In this document: piece after piece, positions 13,811 to 26,121 of the stretch
Numbering within the stretch: position 1 is the first letter of the stretch
Layout of the letters: every line of letters starts with the position of its first letter
Origin: Urechis unicinctus
Taxonomy: Eukaryota > Annelida > Polychaeta > Xenopneusta > Urechidae
NCBI GenBank assembly: GCA_034190875.2
Contig: CM067356.1
Span: 64,622,798 to 64,686,797, forward strand
Length of the DNA stretch: 64,000 nt
Reading direction: 5' to 3'
Made by a program: the position numbers and the translations under genes
The notes under the pieces: generated by a model
Database searches by the model: none
The model's input: only the letters and a program-made list of their open reading frames with translations
Told to the model about the DNA's origin: nothing

Positions 13811-15306
13811 CTATCCTGTCGTATATGTACAAAAGAGCAGACAAAGATTTCTTGGCCAGGTTGAGCACAAGCGAGAAAATCCTTTTTCAGGATTCTCGTA
13901 GTTGGAGGCAATAGGTGGTGGGACATTCATTTCCTCTGCTAGGACCTCAGCAATGTGATTTAGAAGATAGTTGCAGGAAACTATCAATTACAATTTTTTG
14001 CGTGGCGTCTATTCTATTCATGGTTCACACATAAATCAATACAGATAACATTCCTGTGGCAAAGTAGTACCATAGGGGCATGGCTTTGTCCATTTGTTAC
14101 ACCACCTCTAACACAATTCTAAAAAAAATTGTTCTTAACCTATACCGACACTCAGGTATCTATGCCTGACCTCCGGTAGCGCATACTCATATTCAGGGTA
14201 CATTATCTCACTCGGTTGAGGCAGCACTCCAGTTAACATGATTGATTCTGACCCACTCATTCACGATTTAGCAGTCTTTTCCTTTCTCTTTGGCCAGTAT
14301 TTATTTCTTGATCCCTCAATTTACAAATAAGTGTATGTTTGTCTTTGATGCTAAATTTGGTAACTGTTACACGGTGCGTTGTGTTGGTTAAAGTCACACA
14401 ACGAAACTAACCTAAGGCAACATGCCACTTATCAAACAAGTCTTTGACTGTAGGTTAATCTTCCCTCATGTACTTTTTCACCCCCAAAGGTCTGTTAGTT
14501 TGATGGATTTTATGGTCAAGACATTCGCAGACCGGGATTTCAGGGCTAGCTTCATAGCATAGAATTTGTACCTTGGATGCTCTGAAAAAGAATTAACAGG
14601 GGATGGATAGTACAATAGACATTTCGGAATCCATCATATACCGGTCATGAATCGGAATTTGTATACCTGAACAAGTTGCATATCTAGAACCTTCGATGTC
14701 TTTAGGTCCATCAGGGTATAACTGCAGTATGGCATAGAGAACAAAATCTGACATTTCATCCCAAATAAAGTGGTGTACCCTGGCGAGCAGTCGTCAGTGA
14801 TGTCAGTTGACTCCACCATAGACGTCTTACAGCTTGAGCAAAGTAACATCTCTGAATGAGATGGAATGATGGCACCTATATAGTAGGGATATAACAGCAC
14901 TAATGCCACTAACCAAATCACTGAGGTCATTACCCAATTCCCTGCAGACATAGAGCCTGTTAAAACTGCGTCCATTCACACATATTTGTTCAAGACAAGA
15001 ATAACTCGTATCTACTTGATAATGCAAAGGCCAAAGCATAGAAAGCATGACAGCAACATGAAGCATTCTGTGAGCGTAAATGTTTTGCCATCATTTTATG
15101 TCCTATGATGATAAACAAACCAATCTTTTCCTTACATCATAAACAAAACCAACTTTTTTCTCAAACACTTCTTCAAACTCCCTGTCATCATCAGTGTCCA
15201 TCTCGGCATCATCAGGGTCGGTTTCCGTCTCATCATCGCTGTCCACCAGTTCAACCGATTCCTCCTGAGGCTGGTAAAAGGTATCCCTGGTGACAGTTTT
15301 GGTCTA
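13811..15306 (-). pseudogene. Decayed DNA transposase, THAP-associated (Kolobok-like) family
   Basis: Read on the minus strand, several frames together follow the order of a large transposase family common in invertebrate and fish genomes. First is an acidic stretch (15306 to 15136) with TFYQPQEESVELVDSDDE, ending in VYD directly before a gtaagg splice donor. Then comes LEQICVNGR (near 14975), GSMSAGN in another frame (near 14950), CSPGY and YTLMDLKTSKVLDMQLVQ (near 14790-14660), and VKKYMRED, stop, PTVKDLFDKWHVALG (14490-14410). It finishes with EWVRINHVNWSAAS (near 14255-14212) and EVLAEEMNVPPPIASNYE (near 13947-13890), ending at a stop near 13811. Frame changes and internal stops show it is dead. 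The family match is from remembered conserved motifs, not a search. I see no THAP domain at its start and could not find terminal repeats. Kolobok is the likeliest superfamily, but the name is inference. Confidence 0.72.
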
Positions 15307-15879
15307 TGACTGTGACCCTCTGTAGTGCTGATATGAGCTATCGTAAACTTTGGTACCTCTGGAATATGTATTTATTCCAGGAAAAATAAACCTCTGTACC
15401 TTCTATGTTACCATTAACATACGCATGCTACCATTTTATTCATCATAGCTTTAAAGGATGTCAATGTTTACAAATTGACTGTGAAAAGACTCATGGATGC
15501 ACCTAACAGAAATAATGCCTGCCAATGCATTTCATCAAGTATAATAATGCAGATGCCTTGTGACACGCACTGAAATACATGCCTGCATCCCAAATGACAT
15601 GTGAGACCTCATTCCGTGATTCATCACTGTCACTTAAGTCATTTGTTCCAGCTGGTGTAAAGTCACCGCCCGGTATATCTCCAATTTACCGGGCGATATT
15701 ATGACCGATTTTGACGGGGAAAATGTACGTTTCTAAATCATCTTTGTAAGGGAACTCTTATTTTAGCTCCGATACCCTTTTAAACACTGAACTTTGGAAA
15801 AATGAAGTAAATCATCCATATTTGATGAAAGCCTGGGAGCATCTGCTATAAACAAACCAGACATCTACTCCACAATGTA
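15307..15879. other. Flank of the transposase relic, possible further N-terminal fragment
   Basis: On the minus strand a short acidic frame near 15690-15540 (IGDIPGGDFTPAGTND, then DSDESRNEV) precedes the transposase pieces. It could be another exon of the same relic, but a stop lies just upstream. The rest is AT-rich with no further motif. Confidence 0.4.
15667..15695. other. GC-rich perfect hairpin
   Basis: Nine bases, cgcccggta, are followed after an 11-base gap by their exact reverse complement, taccgggcg. No poly-T or coding context suggests a function. It may be part of the transposon relic at 13.8-15.7 kb or chance. Confidence 0.6.
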
Positions 15880-16085
15880 ACAGTGCGATTCCAGATGACA
15901 ATAACACCTGTTATGATAAAGAATGCATACGCAATGCGCCTTGTCATGGAATCGAAGCTGTTCTCGTTCAATAAAAGGTCTTGACTGGTATTGTGAATAC
16001 ATACACGAATAGCACATTGAACTTCGGTGTGAGAATTGTGCAATAAGCAGCATAATACGCCAACTGACCTTTTGGCGGACGATAA
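15880..16085. repeat. Second copy of the 6.9 kb / 15.9 kb duplicate
   Basis: Aligned to 6940-7200 by ataacacctgttatgat and tggcggacgat and intermediate matches. The transposase relic sits immediately to the left and has no counterpart next to the 6.9 kb copy, suggesting insertion after duplication. Confidence 0.7.
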
Positions 16086-16147
16086 AGAAAAACTGTTGCA
16101 TCCGATAAATATCATTGAACCGTTTTACAAGCTTTATAAAGTATGCA

Positions 16148-16455
16148 AGTGGGGGAGTGGTGACGTGCGTGAGTGAGAAAATGATTTATCATAGGTGGAG
16201 CGCTCGAGGAGAGTACGTGGAGATGCAATTATAATCAAGCGAGGGAGAGAGTAAATGCGTGAGTGAATATGTAAATAAACGAGTCGTTAATGTTTGATTG
16301 ATTGAGTGAGCGATTAGATGAGTGGCTGAATAAGTAAGTGAGTCGGTAATTGATCGAGCACATTAGCGAGTAAACGAGTGAGTGAGTGATGGAATGAACG
16401 AGCGAGTGAGTGGGTGCGCGCGAATAAGGGAATGATTGAGCGAATGAATAACAAG
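16148..16455. repeat. Degenerate GAGT/GAGTGA simple repeat
   Basis: About 300 bases are dominated by gagtgagtga, gagcgag, gaatgaatga and related tetramers with many substitutions. The minus-strand frame across it is a shadow with a repetitive HSL/HSI pattern, not a gene. Confidence 0.85.
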
Positions 16456-17410
16456 GCAAGAGAACGAGGATAGGACTGAACTTAGCGAGATATGGTTAAG
16501 TGGGATTAGACACAATTAATTAATGACCGGAAAATGTGAGCATCCGATGCAGTATTCAGGCTTGTACAACAGTAGTTTGCGGTAATTGGCGGGATTGTGG
16601 GCATGGCGGTCAAAGCATTAGGGCGTATTTATTTTTGTGGTCATATAATATAGGGGTTGAACTAAAACGCTACATTCGATGTTGCCTTGACGTTAACAGC
16701 ACATGGAAACTGACCGATATTGTCCAATCTGTAGGACGTGCTAAAATGAAGGCTATTGTTTCGCAGCCAAAGGATGCCGCAGTCAAGATTCAGATTAACA
16801 TATCTGATATAATTCATAAGTATGGTCGCAGAAACATATACCAGCAAAACTATAGTTGGAAGGAAAAAGTAGTAAGTTCCGAGCTGCAACGAGGCAGATC
16901 TTTCGCCGACATCTAAGCGCCGGCTGATGTCTAGAAAGAGTACGCGCCGCCAGGGCTGCATTTTTTATTCTGACTTAGGCTTACAATGGTGGCTCGAGAT
17001 GAATTGTAACGTTAAACACGACAGTTAATGTTTCTTTGATGTCTTCTCCTCGGAATATAAAGCCTTTCCCACAATTCCAAACAAGTCGAAATCTTTTCGG
17101 TGGTTAATAAAACCATGACTTCTGTATTGTGTATCGTCTGTCAAAAGTAATGCGACATCGCAAAGAAAGCAGTCTTGTATGATATTTGCGAGATGTGGTC
17201 AGCGAAAATAAGCGCGCAAAATAGCAACGCAAAACCTACAAGCGATTGAAAACGATTATCTTCGCTCTTTGACAAGAATTTTAACATGGTGTGATTACTG
17301 CATATCAGCTCCCGCGTGCATAATCACGACTTAATGACACCCTTATGCATGATCCGTGTATCATGTACCGTGTTTACGAAAGCATTTGTAGATGTTTTGT
17401 GAAGATGATA
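16456..17410. other. Region with a lone 126-codon frame, unsupported
   Basis: A plus-strand frame is open at 16536-16916, overlapped by a 99-codon minus-strand frame. It is of unbiased composition without a motif I recognise and without a second copy in the window. It is the longest non-repetitive frame in the window, so it may be a relic exon, but I assign no function. A short CG-rich patch follows at about 16912-16960. Confidence 0.35.
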
Positions 17411-17416
17411 CATCCA

Positions 17417-17614
17417 CACATACATACATACATACATACATACATACATACATACATACATACATACATACATACATACATACATACATACATACATACA
17501 TACATACATACATACATACATACATACATACATACATACATACATACATACATACATACATACATACATACATACATACATACATACACATACATACATA
17601 CATACATACATACA

Positions 17615-17646
<32 letters not shown>

Positions 17647-17656
17647 CATACATACA

Positions 17657-17690
<34 letters not shown>

Positions 17691-17698
17691 CATACATA
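17417..17698. repeat. (CATA)n microsatellite, about 280 bases
   Basis: Nearly pure tetramers with a few interruptions (cacata near 17588, catata near 17641 and 17684). Because four and three are coprime, every frame reads through as a long peptide of period four residues (THTYI / CMYV patterns). These frames are artefacts. Confidence 0.97.
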
Positions 17699-17904
17699 CG
17701 TATGTAAATGTGTAAATACAAACTTACATGTATACATACATACATACATGCATTCGTTAATGCATATATACATATAAGCATACATATCTGCTGAAGATGA
17801 ACACAAATTAATATGTTTTCTGTACATAACGTGGTCTTGATGTGTATTTTATGAGCTAACAAAATCTAAGTTAAAATTACACTGTAATCGGACACCTGTC
17901 ATGT

Positions 17905-17985
17905 CTAAGCAGAGCGGATATTAGTCTACGTGGCGCCTACTTGGCAGCAAAATGCCATAAATATCTCAAGGAGATTCTTATCCGA
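17905..17985. repeat. Diverged outlier of the right-hand tandem array
   Basis: The string agagcggatatta, then gtggcgcctact, ccataaatat and caaggagatt, matches 45053-45122 (U4), 54070-54139 (U5) and 27788-27855 (U2). It is an isolated fragment left of the recognised array, so the array or its parent sequence once reached at least this far. Confidence 0.7.
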
Positions 17986-19296
17986 CACGAACTATAAATA
18001 GACCAATAAGTTTAAAAGAGAGTGAGAATTCGCTAGCAACGCTCGGATTTTTCGACAGGAGTGTGACATTTATCCGAAGCATTAGTCGGATAGCTGACAT
18101 GACGTACGTTATTTGTGTCGGATTGTTACATCGATCTCTTGACATTTGTACACCGACTTTCATATTCAAGACTCCGCCACAGTACGTTGTACTTCCTCCG
18201 TCAAATGTATGAGCATAAAATGTGCCTGCAAATCCAAACAAAACAACCTTATACTCGGACAAGTCGCATACAGTGCCGAATGATGCACCACTCTCAGTTA
18301 ATGATGTGTTAATGAACTAGACTAATTATCAGAGCAGAAAAATGGCGCAATAATATGCATCTCGCTAAACACTATCATCAGTGGGCCATTTGACGGCAGT
18401 TGGGTAAACACGTTTTAATAGCTATAATCGCCTTCCTGATTTCCCTTGACAGGGTCATTATTATGATGAATAACCTGTATACACCCTCATTACACCAACC
18501 GCCTTATTGCAATAGGCAATATTAGAGAGTGGTGAACTAAGCGATATGCTGCCGTTGAATATGAGTAATTTGGGTTTTAACCATTATGTATTTAAATCAA
18601 CTTTTATAAAAAAATGTTGCCGTTTAAGAAACACACCAATATGGCGTCTTGATATAACAATACGGGATAATTAGAGCATATCAAATCAACAATTGAAATA
18701 TGGTTTGCTGCACCGTTGTGACAGTACATGTTGACACCTGTGATATATTAATCAAAACTGATTATCCGGCCAGACACTACATAAAGGTTAATACTGAACT
18801 CAACATAGCTTCCAAGCAAATGTTTTCCGATCACAGCATGCCTTTAAAGTATTCTTAATGCACGAAATCACATTAAATAAGCTAAGAGGCGAGGTATGAT
18901 TATTTGTTCACGTCTGTTTGTAACAGTATAGTAGCCAAATTTGTACTTGCAAATGTTCTTACGCTTCAACCGAGCGCGTTTATTATATAACTTAAATCAT
19001 ACATACGCCTGATGTTTATCGAGAACGCCATTAAAAAATAGCCCCGTCAATCATGTACAGCTTGTTTGTATCGCAAAACGACACCTTCGTATTGTACCTT
19101 TAAACTTTACCAGATATTTTTTATGCAGCATACATTGTCATTAACGTTGGCGTAGATGATGATGATGAAGGATTAAATATAAGAATCAAATGACGGTGAT
19201 GTGTCAATGTATATTTGATATTCGGTACTACTAACATAGAGTGCCATTCACAATAACTATTCGCATATTGTGAAAATAGAGTATGTATATACGCAT

Positions 19297-19299
<3 letters not shown>
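17986..19299. other. 1.3 kb without a supportable gene
   Basis: AT-rich, short frames only, no motif or repeat array recognised on either strand. A small gatgatgatgat run lies at about 19156-19167. Confidence 0.5.

Positions 19300-19371
<72 letters not shown>
19300..19371. repeat. (TA)n microsatellite
   Basis: An uninterrupted TA run of about 72 bases, followed by impure AT-rich repeats to about 19450. Confidence 0.95.
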
Positions 19372-19377
<6 letters not shown>

Positions 19378-19456
19378 GAATATGCATATATATACATAAA
19401 TATATGTATATATATATATTTATGCGTATATATATATATCAATATATAACATATAT

Positions 19457-19543
19457 TGTGAGTGCGTGTGCGTATGTGTGCGTGTGCGTATGTGTGCGTG
19501 TGTGTGCGTGTGCGTGCATATGTGTGAGTGTTTGTGTGTGTGT
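19457..19543. repeat. Impure (TG)n microsatellite
   Basis: TG dinucleotides interrupted by CG and CA steps (gtgcgtgtgcgtatgtgtgc), typical of an ageing TG array. Frames across it are repeat peptides. Confidence 0.9.
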
Positions 19544-20754
19544 ACCATTCAAACGCAACAACAGCCTCATTATATGTTTTCGCGTTGCAGAAACGCACGT
19601 GACGCTGAACTTGTTAAATTGTAAGAGCAAGTATCAACCCCTAGGGATCGTTCGTAAATAATGTAAATAATTGCTTAATATGTTATTTTTATTTCTTGCA
19701 AGGTCAGCTAGGGTACGATCAGTTTCACAATTGCTGGTTAGCAATCGTAAAGAGAGAATCAGCCTTTCTTCTACATGTCAAATATTTTGTTTTTCATCAG
19801 AAATCCACAGTAAATGCCGGAATAATGTCACAGCAATGAATTTGCCGCCGACCCATAGCAGTCTGGTCCTTTATACTCACGCACTCATGCACAACATATT
19901 ACCTAGCACATCAATATCATTCTTGTGTGTGCAAGCAGAGCACTCTCACAGGTGATAAGTCTAGTGAGATTCGTTCTGAAGCTTGATATTCATCGGTACA
20001 ATGTGAACGGGCGCCTGCGCTACATACGCAATTCTAACATGTTTACTGGTATTCAGTTTAAAATCATAAACGCTGTGTTACTTGTAGTAGACATCATATA
20101 TGATCAGCGTGATATGTTTTGGTTAAAACATATCATGTAAGCTAGACGCAGAAACTAAACTCCATTGGATCTATAAATAACCACTCTGCATCACTGTCTA
20201 CCGACTTAGCTGCGTTGATATGGAAAAGCCACAAGCCGACGGAAACAAATCGATCATCGTATTATGAAGTTCTACGGGCAACAACAAATAACCGCATGGA
20301 AGGTTTCATCCGATAACACCGAGTCAAATGATCTGACCACAAAGCGCATGTTGCTTTTACTGCTGGTTACATAATATATAAGCATTGCTTCAGCGGGCAA
20401 TCTACGTAGCTTAGGCTGTTTAACCTAGCAATCTATGTATTTTCCATGAGCTGCAACTTCATCAATCAACTTCACATCAGCCCTTTAATCCGACGCTGAT
20501 CATTATCTGAGCAGGCTTCACTAATCACGAATGGTGGTGTATGGAGTCTTCAAGATGGATCTCAACAGAGGTATTTAACCAACATAATGGTCGGAAGAAT
20601 GTTTAGTAAAAAAGAAAGCAATGAATAAACTACAGCTATAAAAATGTTTCTGTAGTGTTATCATGTACTGGTGTTATATTTGTTTATATTATCGCTACAA
20701 CAAGGATGAATGAAATAATGGATCTTCAAAATAGTGTCAATATCAATGTCTGTT
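19544..20754. other. 1.2 kb without a supportable gene
   Basis: Frames of up to 94 codons overlap with no recognised motif. This is the last stretch before sequence shared among the tandem units begins. Confidence 0.5.
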
Positions 20755-21056
20755 TTATGAGCAAACATATTTGTTCACACCTTTATAGCTTTCGTAGGTG
20801 TTAATTCGTTCAATTATCGTTAACATGCACATACGCAGTGTTTTGTTCATCAATCGGCACTCTATCAGTAACACCTCTGTAGTTATAGCCTGGCTATTAT
20901 GTTGTATAACAGATGATGTAAACCCTCTGAGTAGGACAGAATTGTGCATCTACGTGCTCATGGTAACGTTACAGCCACCGTTGCTGAGATAACGCCCGAG
21001 GTATTATACACCAGCTATGTTGGTTCACGATTCAACATACACATATTAATATTATT

Positions 21057-21200
21057 GTGCGTGCGTGTGAGATTGTGCGTGTGTATGCGTGTAATTGTGT
21101 GAATGTGCGGGTGTGCGATCGCGCGTGTGTGTGTGCTGAAGAGTGTTCACTCTCAGCACGCCACAATCGTGTGTTTAAATGTGTATGTGTGTGTGAATGT
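21057..21200. repeat. TG-rich impure repeat in U1
   Basis: Interrupted gtgtgcg / gtgtgtgtg runs near the left part of U1. The open frame across it (21103-21348) is a low-complexity shadow at its start and non-repetitive later, with no recognised motif. Confidence 0.8.
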
Positions 21201-22518
21201 GCTCTTAAATGGAGATATCCATGAATCCCTACTTAGAAAAATCACTAAAATAACGGTATTGATAAGTAATTCGGGGTTTAGTATGAGTCGTTTATCAGAT
21301 GACATAACTAGCCTCGCTGAAGCATACATGTGTAGATTTACAAACTGACTTTGGCTTCAAATAGTGTAATGCTTAAAATGTACCAAACACAAGGACATGC
21401 TGCCCAATTTGTATGCATGTCTTGAAGTTCTCACCATTGAGCCCTGCAATTCTATAGAATAGGCATAGCAGGGACCTGATCTCAGGAACTTGCTTAATGA
21501 TCAAAACGAAAAATGCAAATTTGATCTCCCAGCAATGTTCGGGAAAATCATTAATAATAGAAGCATGAATAAACAAAGGGACCATAAAGAGTTTCCGCAA
21601 ACCAAAACAACGCATAATATATTGGCTATTTCCTCATTGAGGAAATGTTGCAAGGTCAAGGGCAATCTACTAAGCTGATAACGAACGTGATTGTTGTATA
21701 TTGCATATCCCGACGCATAAGCTTGTCTTTATGCACTACAATACATTCATTGCTCTCAATGTCGTCCTTATTGGTGTGAATATTAAGCATTATCGCTTAT
21801 GCGCATATATTTGATATGCAGTACAACACCGGAATTTGGGATGATGGAATGATAATCAATCCTCAATCTGAATGACTCATTAAAAACAATAACTGCATCT
21901 GGAAGACAAAATATTCAGGCGTACTTTTGGAAAGCGCTACGATGTTATTGCTTACAACATTTATCTTCTAAAACCACTTCCAAGAAATGTTTACCAAAAC
22001 ACAATACACATGCATTTAGTATCACATTCAATTTCCAAAAATGTCTCGTAGTAAACTGAAAAAAGTTGCTCCCAGTAAATATTTAACCAAGCCTTCAAAT
22101 TATATTAGCAGTGTGAAAGTGCAAATCACAGTAAATTGGTTCATATAATAGGTTATATTCAATTACCAACGATGTATTTCAGCGGACTGAAAATATATTA
22201 TTGCAAGAAAAAGGTTTCCCAAAACTGAAAAGTATAAATCACAACATATTTGTTTACCCGATAGTTTATGTTATTTTCTAAAAGGATGTTTTTCAGGGAT
22301 GTTTAACAAAAAGCTGGAACCCCAAAAATTTATTTCATTCAAATAGTTATATTCTTATTTCGATTTAGAACTTATTATGTTGCGGCTCACCGTAATCTAC
22401 GAGGTTATTCGCAGTTGAGTAATTATATTATATGCTCAACGTGATTAAGGCTACATATAAAGCTAGTTCGACGCCAAGACAACAATACCATAATACTTAG
22501 GGCGAAGACTTGTCACAT

Positions 22519-22564
22519 GGAAAGGTTAGGGAGATAGAGAGGTGGAAGAGAGAATACGAGAAGG
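22519..22564. repeat. Purine-rich tract, U1 copy
   Basis: A run of almost only A and G on the plus strand, equivalent to tracts at 29921-29979, 46682-46748 and 55352-55420. All lie a few hundred bases left of the gttgac...cacctgtataata marker. Confidence 0.75.
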
Positions 22565-25477
22565 CTAATGCATCGTGAAGTGTGATACAACTGATGGTGG
22601 TTAACGACGAGATAATAAAAACAAATGACAGTAAAATGTCAATGTATATATAACGCCATTCGCTGCTTACACTAAAAAGCAGCAGATCCAGGTAAAGCCT
22701 AACGTTTATTGGGTTTCTGACACGTTATGGAACATATGGCTTTCCATTGATATCCATGTCAATTGTGGCAAAATTATTGCAGTTGACTCCCATAAGCCAC
22801 CTGTATAATAAAAGCAATATCTAAGACAAATATTGGCCCTAGACCTAGTAGCCATATAGCTTATCAATCATTCGATGCCTTTATATGGACACCTAGATAT
22901 CCTTTTCCTCATTAATCCTTATTAACTCTTGGTCAGCCGCATAGAACGTTTTGCTAGTTGCAAATCAACAGGATGTCAACAACCCTCTTATCATAACGTG
23001 ACTAATGCAACCACATTTTGTTCTGATATACTTGTGGCGTGATGCATTGGTGAGCTGCACGGTAATTTGTCACTGCGGAAGTGTTTGCAGCAGACAATTA
23101 TAAAATGCATGATGTTTGCGGTTTATAAGCCGGTGCAATCACTCGCTTGTTCGACTGTGAGTTTGATCTTTTAAACTTATGTGGATCGAATACAATTATC
23201 ATTAAACTTTCTATAAGTTTTGCGCTTTGTGTTAAGCGAATTCGTCTGGGATTTGCCCCATGTTGCATTAACATAAGCTATAACCGCGTCATACCGTGTC
23301 AATGCTTGTCGTTCCATAATGTATCGCTTTTGGTCGACCATTGAGAAAGAAATACGATAATAATTCCTACCTGTAATACGCGCAAATACTATTTAAAAAA
23401 ATGACTAAGAGGGGCACAATTCGATTCACAATTTTGACAAATACCACCATTAGGAAGGTAATAACAAAACAGAAGAATGGGACAAAACGGGATTATCCGA
23501 AATTAATGGAGCAGGTGAGGCAAGGTCAAGGTCTGCATCTTTACGGCAAGCTAAGCAAGCTGAATATAACACGCATAACTATTGTTTCATCTCAGTACGG
23601 CACCTGTTGGTCATGCCCTTAAATAGAAGCATTAATTGGTCAACGAAACGGTCAGAAGAAGAGTTCACCAAAACCTTTAATGGATAATGGAGCATCATTT
23701 TCTGCATTAAGGAAGTGTCGCAAAACGTAGGACGGTCGTATTACAGAATGTCAAACAAGCTCGATGTAGAATCCATTGCTACATACTTAGTTAGATTTAA
23801 GTGACAGGAATAATCAACTTATCGGTTTATGTTCGCACATGCTGATTTCGGACACAGTGGCAACAAAAATATTGATTCATTCGTATCCTCTATGTCGAGA
23901 CCGAGGCTAGCGATTTTTTTTTTCGTTTTCATTTAATGTTTATCTAGAAGTTAACATAAGTAACAAAGTTTGGTGTACGCGGCTAACACTGTCTGGTTAG
24001 AGGTCTGTGTTAATTCAATGATTCAAATCTGCAAAGCCATGTTACAATTTGCGCTTACATAATCGAAATTATCTCTCGTTCTTGCTCTTGTGGATCGTGT
24101 GGGGAAGCCCCAAAAAATAACTATTTCACCAAAGTTAATTTTGTCAGCAATATGAATCTGCATAATAAAGTAATATATCTCACTTATTGTCAGACAAATA
24201 ATACCGATGAGGAGAAGTTATGATTAGCATTGACGATGCACGATAATAGGGCAAAAGCCACACATTAAACAACCTGTTTTGGTAGTCCAAATTTAAGGGG
24301 CATACCAAATCATGCGTTTGAGAGCGCTTGTTTTTGACATTAATGAACAAATCGTCTTTGTCGGATAATTGGCATGTATTAGCAGCTACTTAGCACTACC
24401 ATACGAGAATGAGATCTCATTCAGAAATGTGTACTTTAGTGAGGCCCTTCTTCAAGCATTTAGAAAGTGGTTACATAAAGGCAACTATTAATGTGAGCAC
24501 GGCGATATATAACACAAATAGCTGGAATAACCAGCATATAGGGCTCATCATTGTATAGGTACGATCGCCATGTTGGTGGCGTCAAACTTGTTATTCCATG
24601 GTATGATGCCTGAACTGTGTGTCAATATAATTGAGTTTACGAAGTTCTGGAAGTTGATATCAGCAGCAGACATTGTGCAAGTTTGATAGTGACTCATCGT
24701 TCTATAATTTGTGTCAATCCCATTCACATCACGCGCGTTTTGTTTACACTATATACTTTTGATACGACGCTATGTTAATTCATGGAAACCAATCCCGAAC
24801 ATCGCGACATTTTAAGCTGTTGATTTATGTAAGTGCCATGGTTTGAGGTTAAAATGTATGTGTGGCAGAGCAGCTCATCAATAAACGGCATTGGCAAAAA
24901 GCGCCTGGAGGTCTGATTCACTTGGAAATCCCAGCTTTCAATATTATTCTGCATAACTGGATCATCAGGAAATAAATGTAGGATACCCGAATAATACGCA
25001 AATTACAAATTAAAGGGCGCCCACGAAGACAGCCAAAATAATGTACGAAGTTGAAACTGTGAGGACAGACATATTGTCCTGAAACCTCGAATAAGCTTTG
25101 CCCTAATGCACAACCATTAGTCAAAAATCACTCGTCACTTCTTAAAGTACAAATAAGTGATCTTTCGGGTAAGATAATCCTAGACGTTCCTACTACACTT
25201 ATATCGTTTAATGAAAAGATTATTTACCGGAAAAATGACGTTAATAACTTGAAAGCTACATGAAAGAGGAGAAATCCCGAGAACGAGCTTAAATAAAAAC
25301 AGGTTTTGTGCTGTTTCAAGCATCCCTTGTTTAATTTTTTATCGGTTATCAAACGTTCTAAATATAATACGCAAACTATTGTGTCGTCAGCGAATGGCAC
25401 CTATTGGTTGTGCACATAAATAGAAGCAACCACAAAAAATGCTCACCAAAAGCTTAACCTGAACTGAATTCCGACAC

Positions 25478-25484
25478 ATATATA

Positions 25485-25574
<90 letters not shown>

Positions 25575-25600
25575 TATATATATATATATATATATATATA

Positions 25601-25681
<81 letters not shown>
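25478..25681. repeat. (TA)n microsatellite, about 200 bases
   Basis: TA run with three single-base breaks (aatta, tagata, atcta). Frames across it read as alternating Ile-Tyr and are artefacts. Confidence 0.97.
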
Positions 25682-25684
<3 letters not shown>

Positions 25685-25796
25685 GTGCCTGGATTCCATC
25701 TTACCAATCTGTATCGCTCGGGTCTTTGCTGTTTATTCACAGCAACTTTGCTTAAATACTCGTATACTTTGACCCAAATTGTCGAAAAAAATTAAT

Positions 25797-26121
<325 letters not shown>

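Noticed and set aside
15105-15293. 62-codon plus-strand frame rich in His, Pro and Cys
   Set aside because: It is the antisense of the acidic transposase stretch ending at the gtaagg donor.
16235-16459. 74-codon minus-strand frame rich in His and Ser
   Set aside because: Translation of the degenerate GAGT repeat.
17324-17862. Overlapping frames of 107-167 codons on both strands
   Set aside because: All are translations of the (CATA)n array; frames stay open on both strands at once because the repeat contains no stop in any phase.
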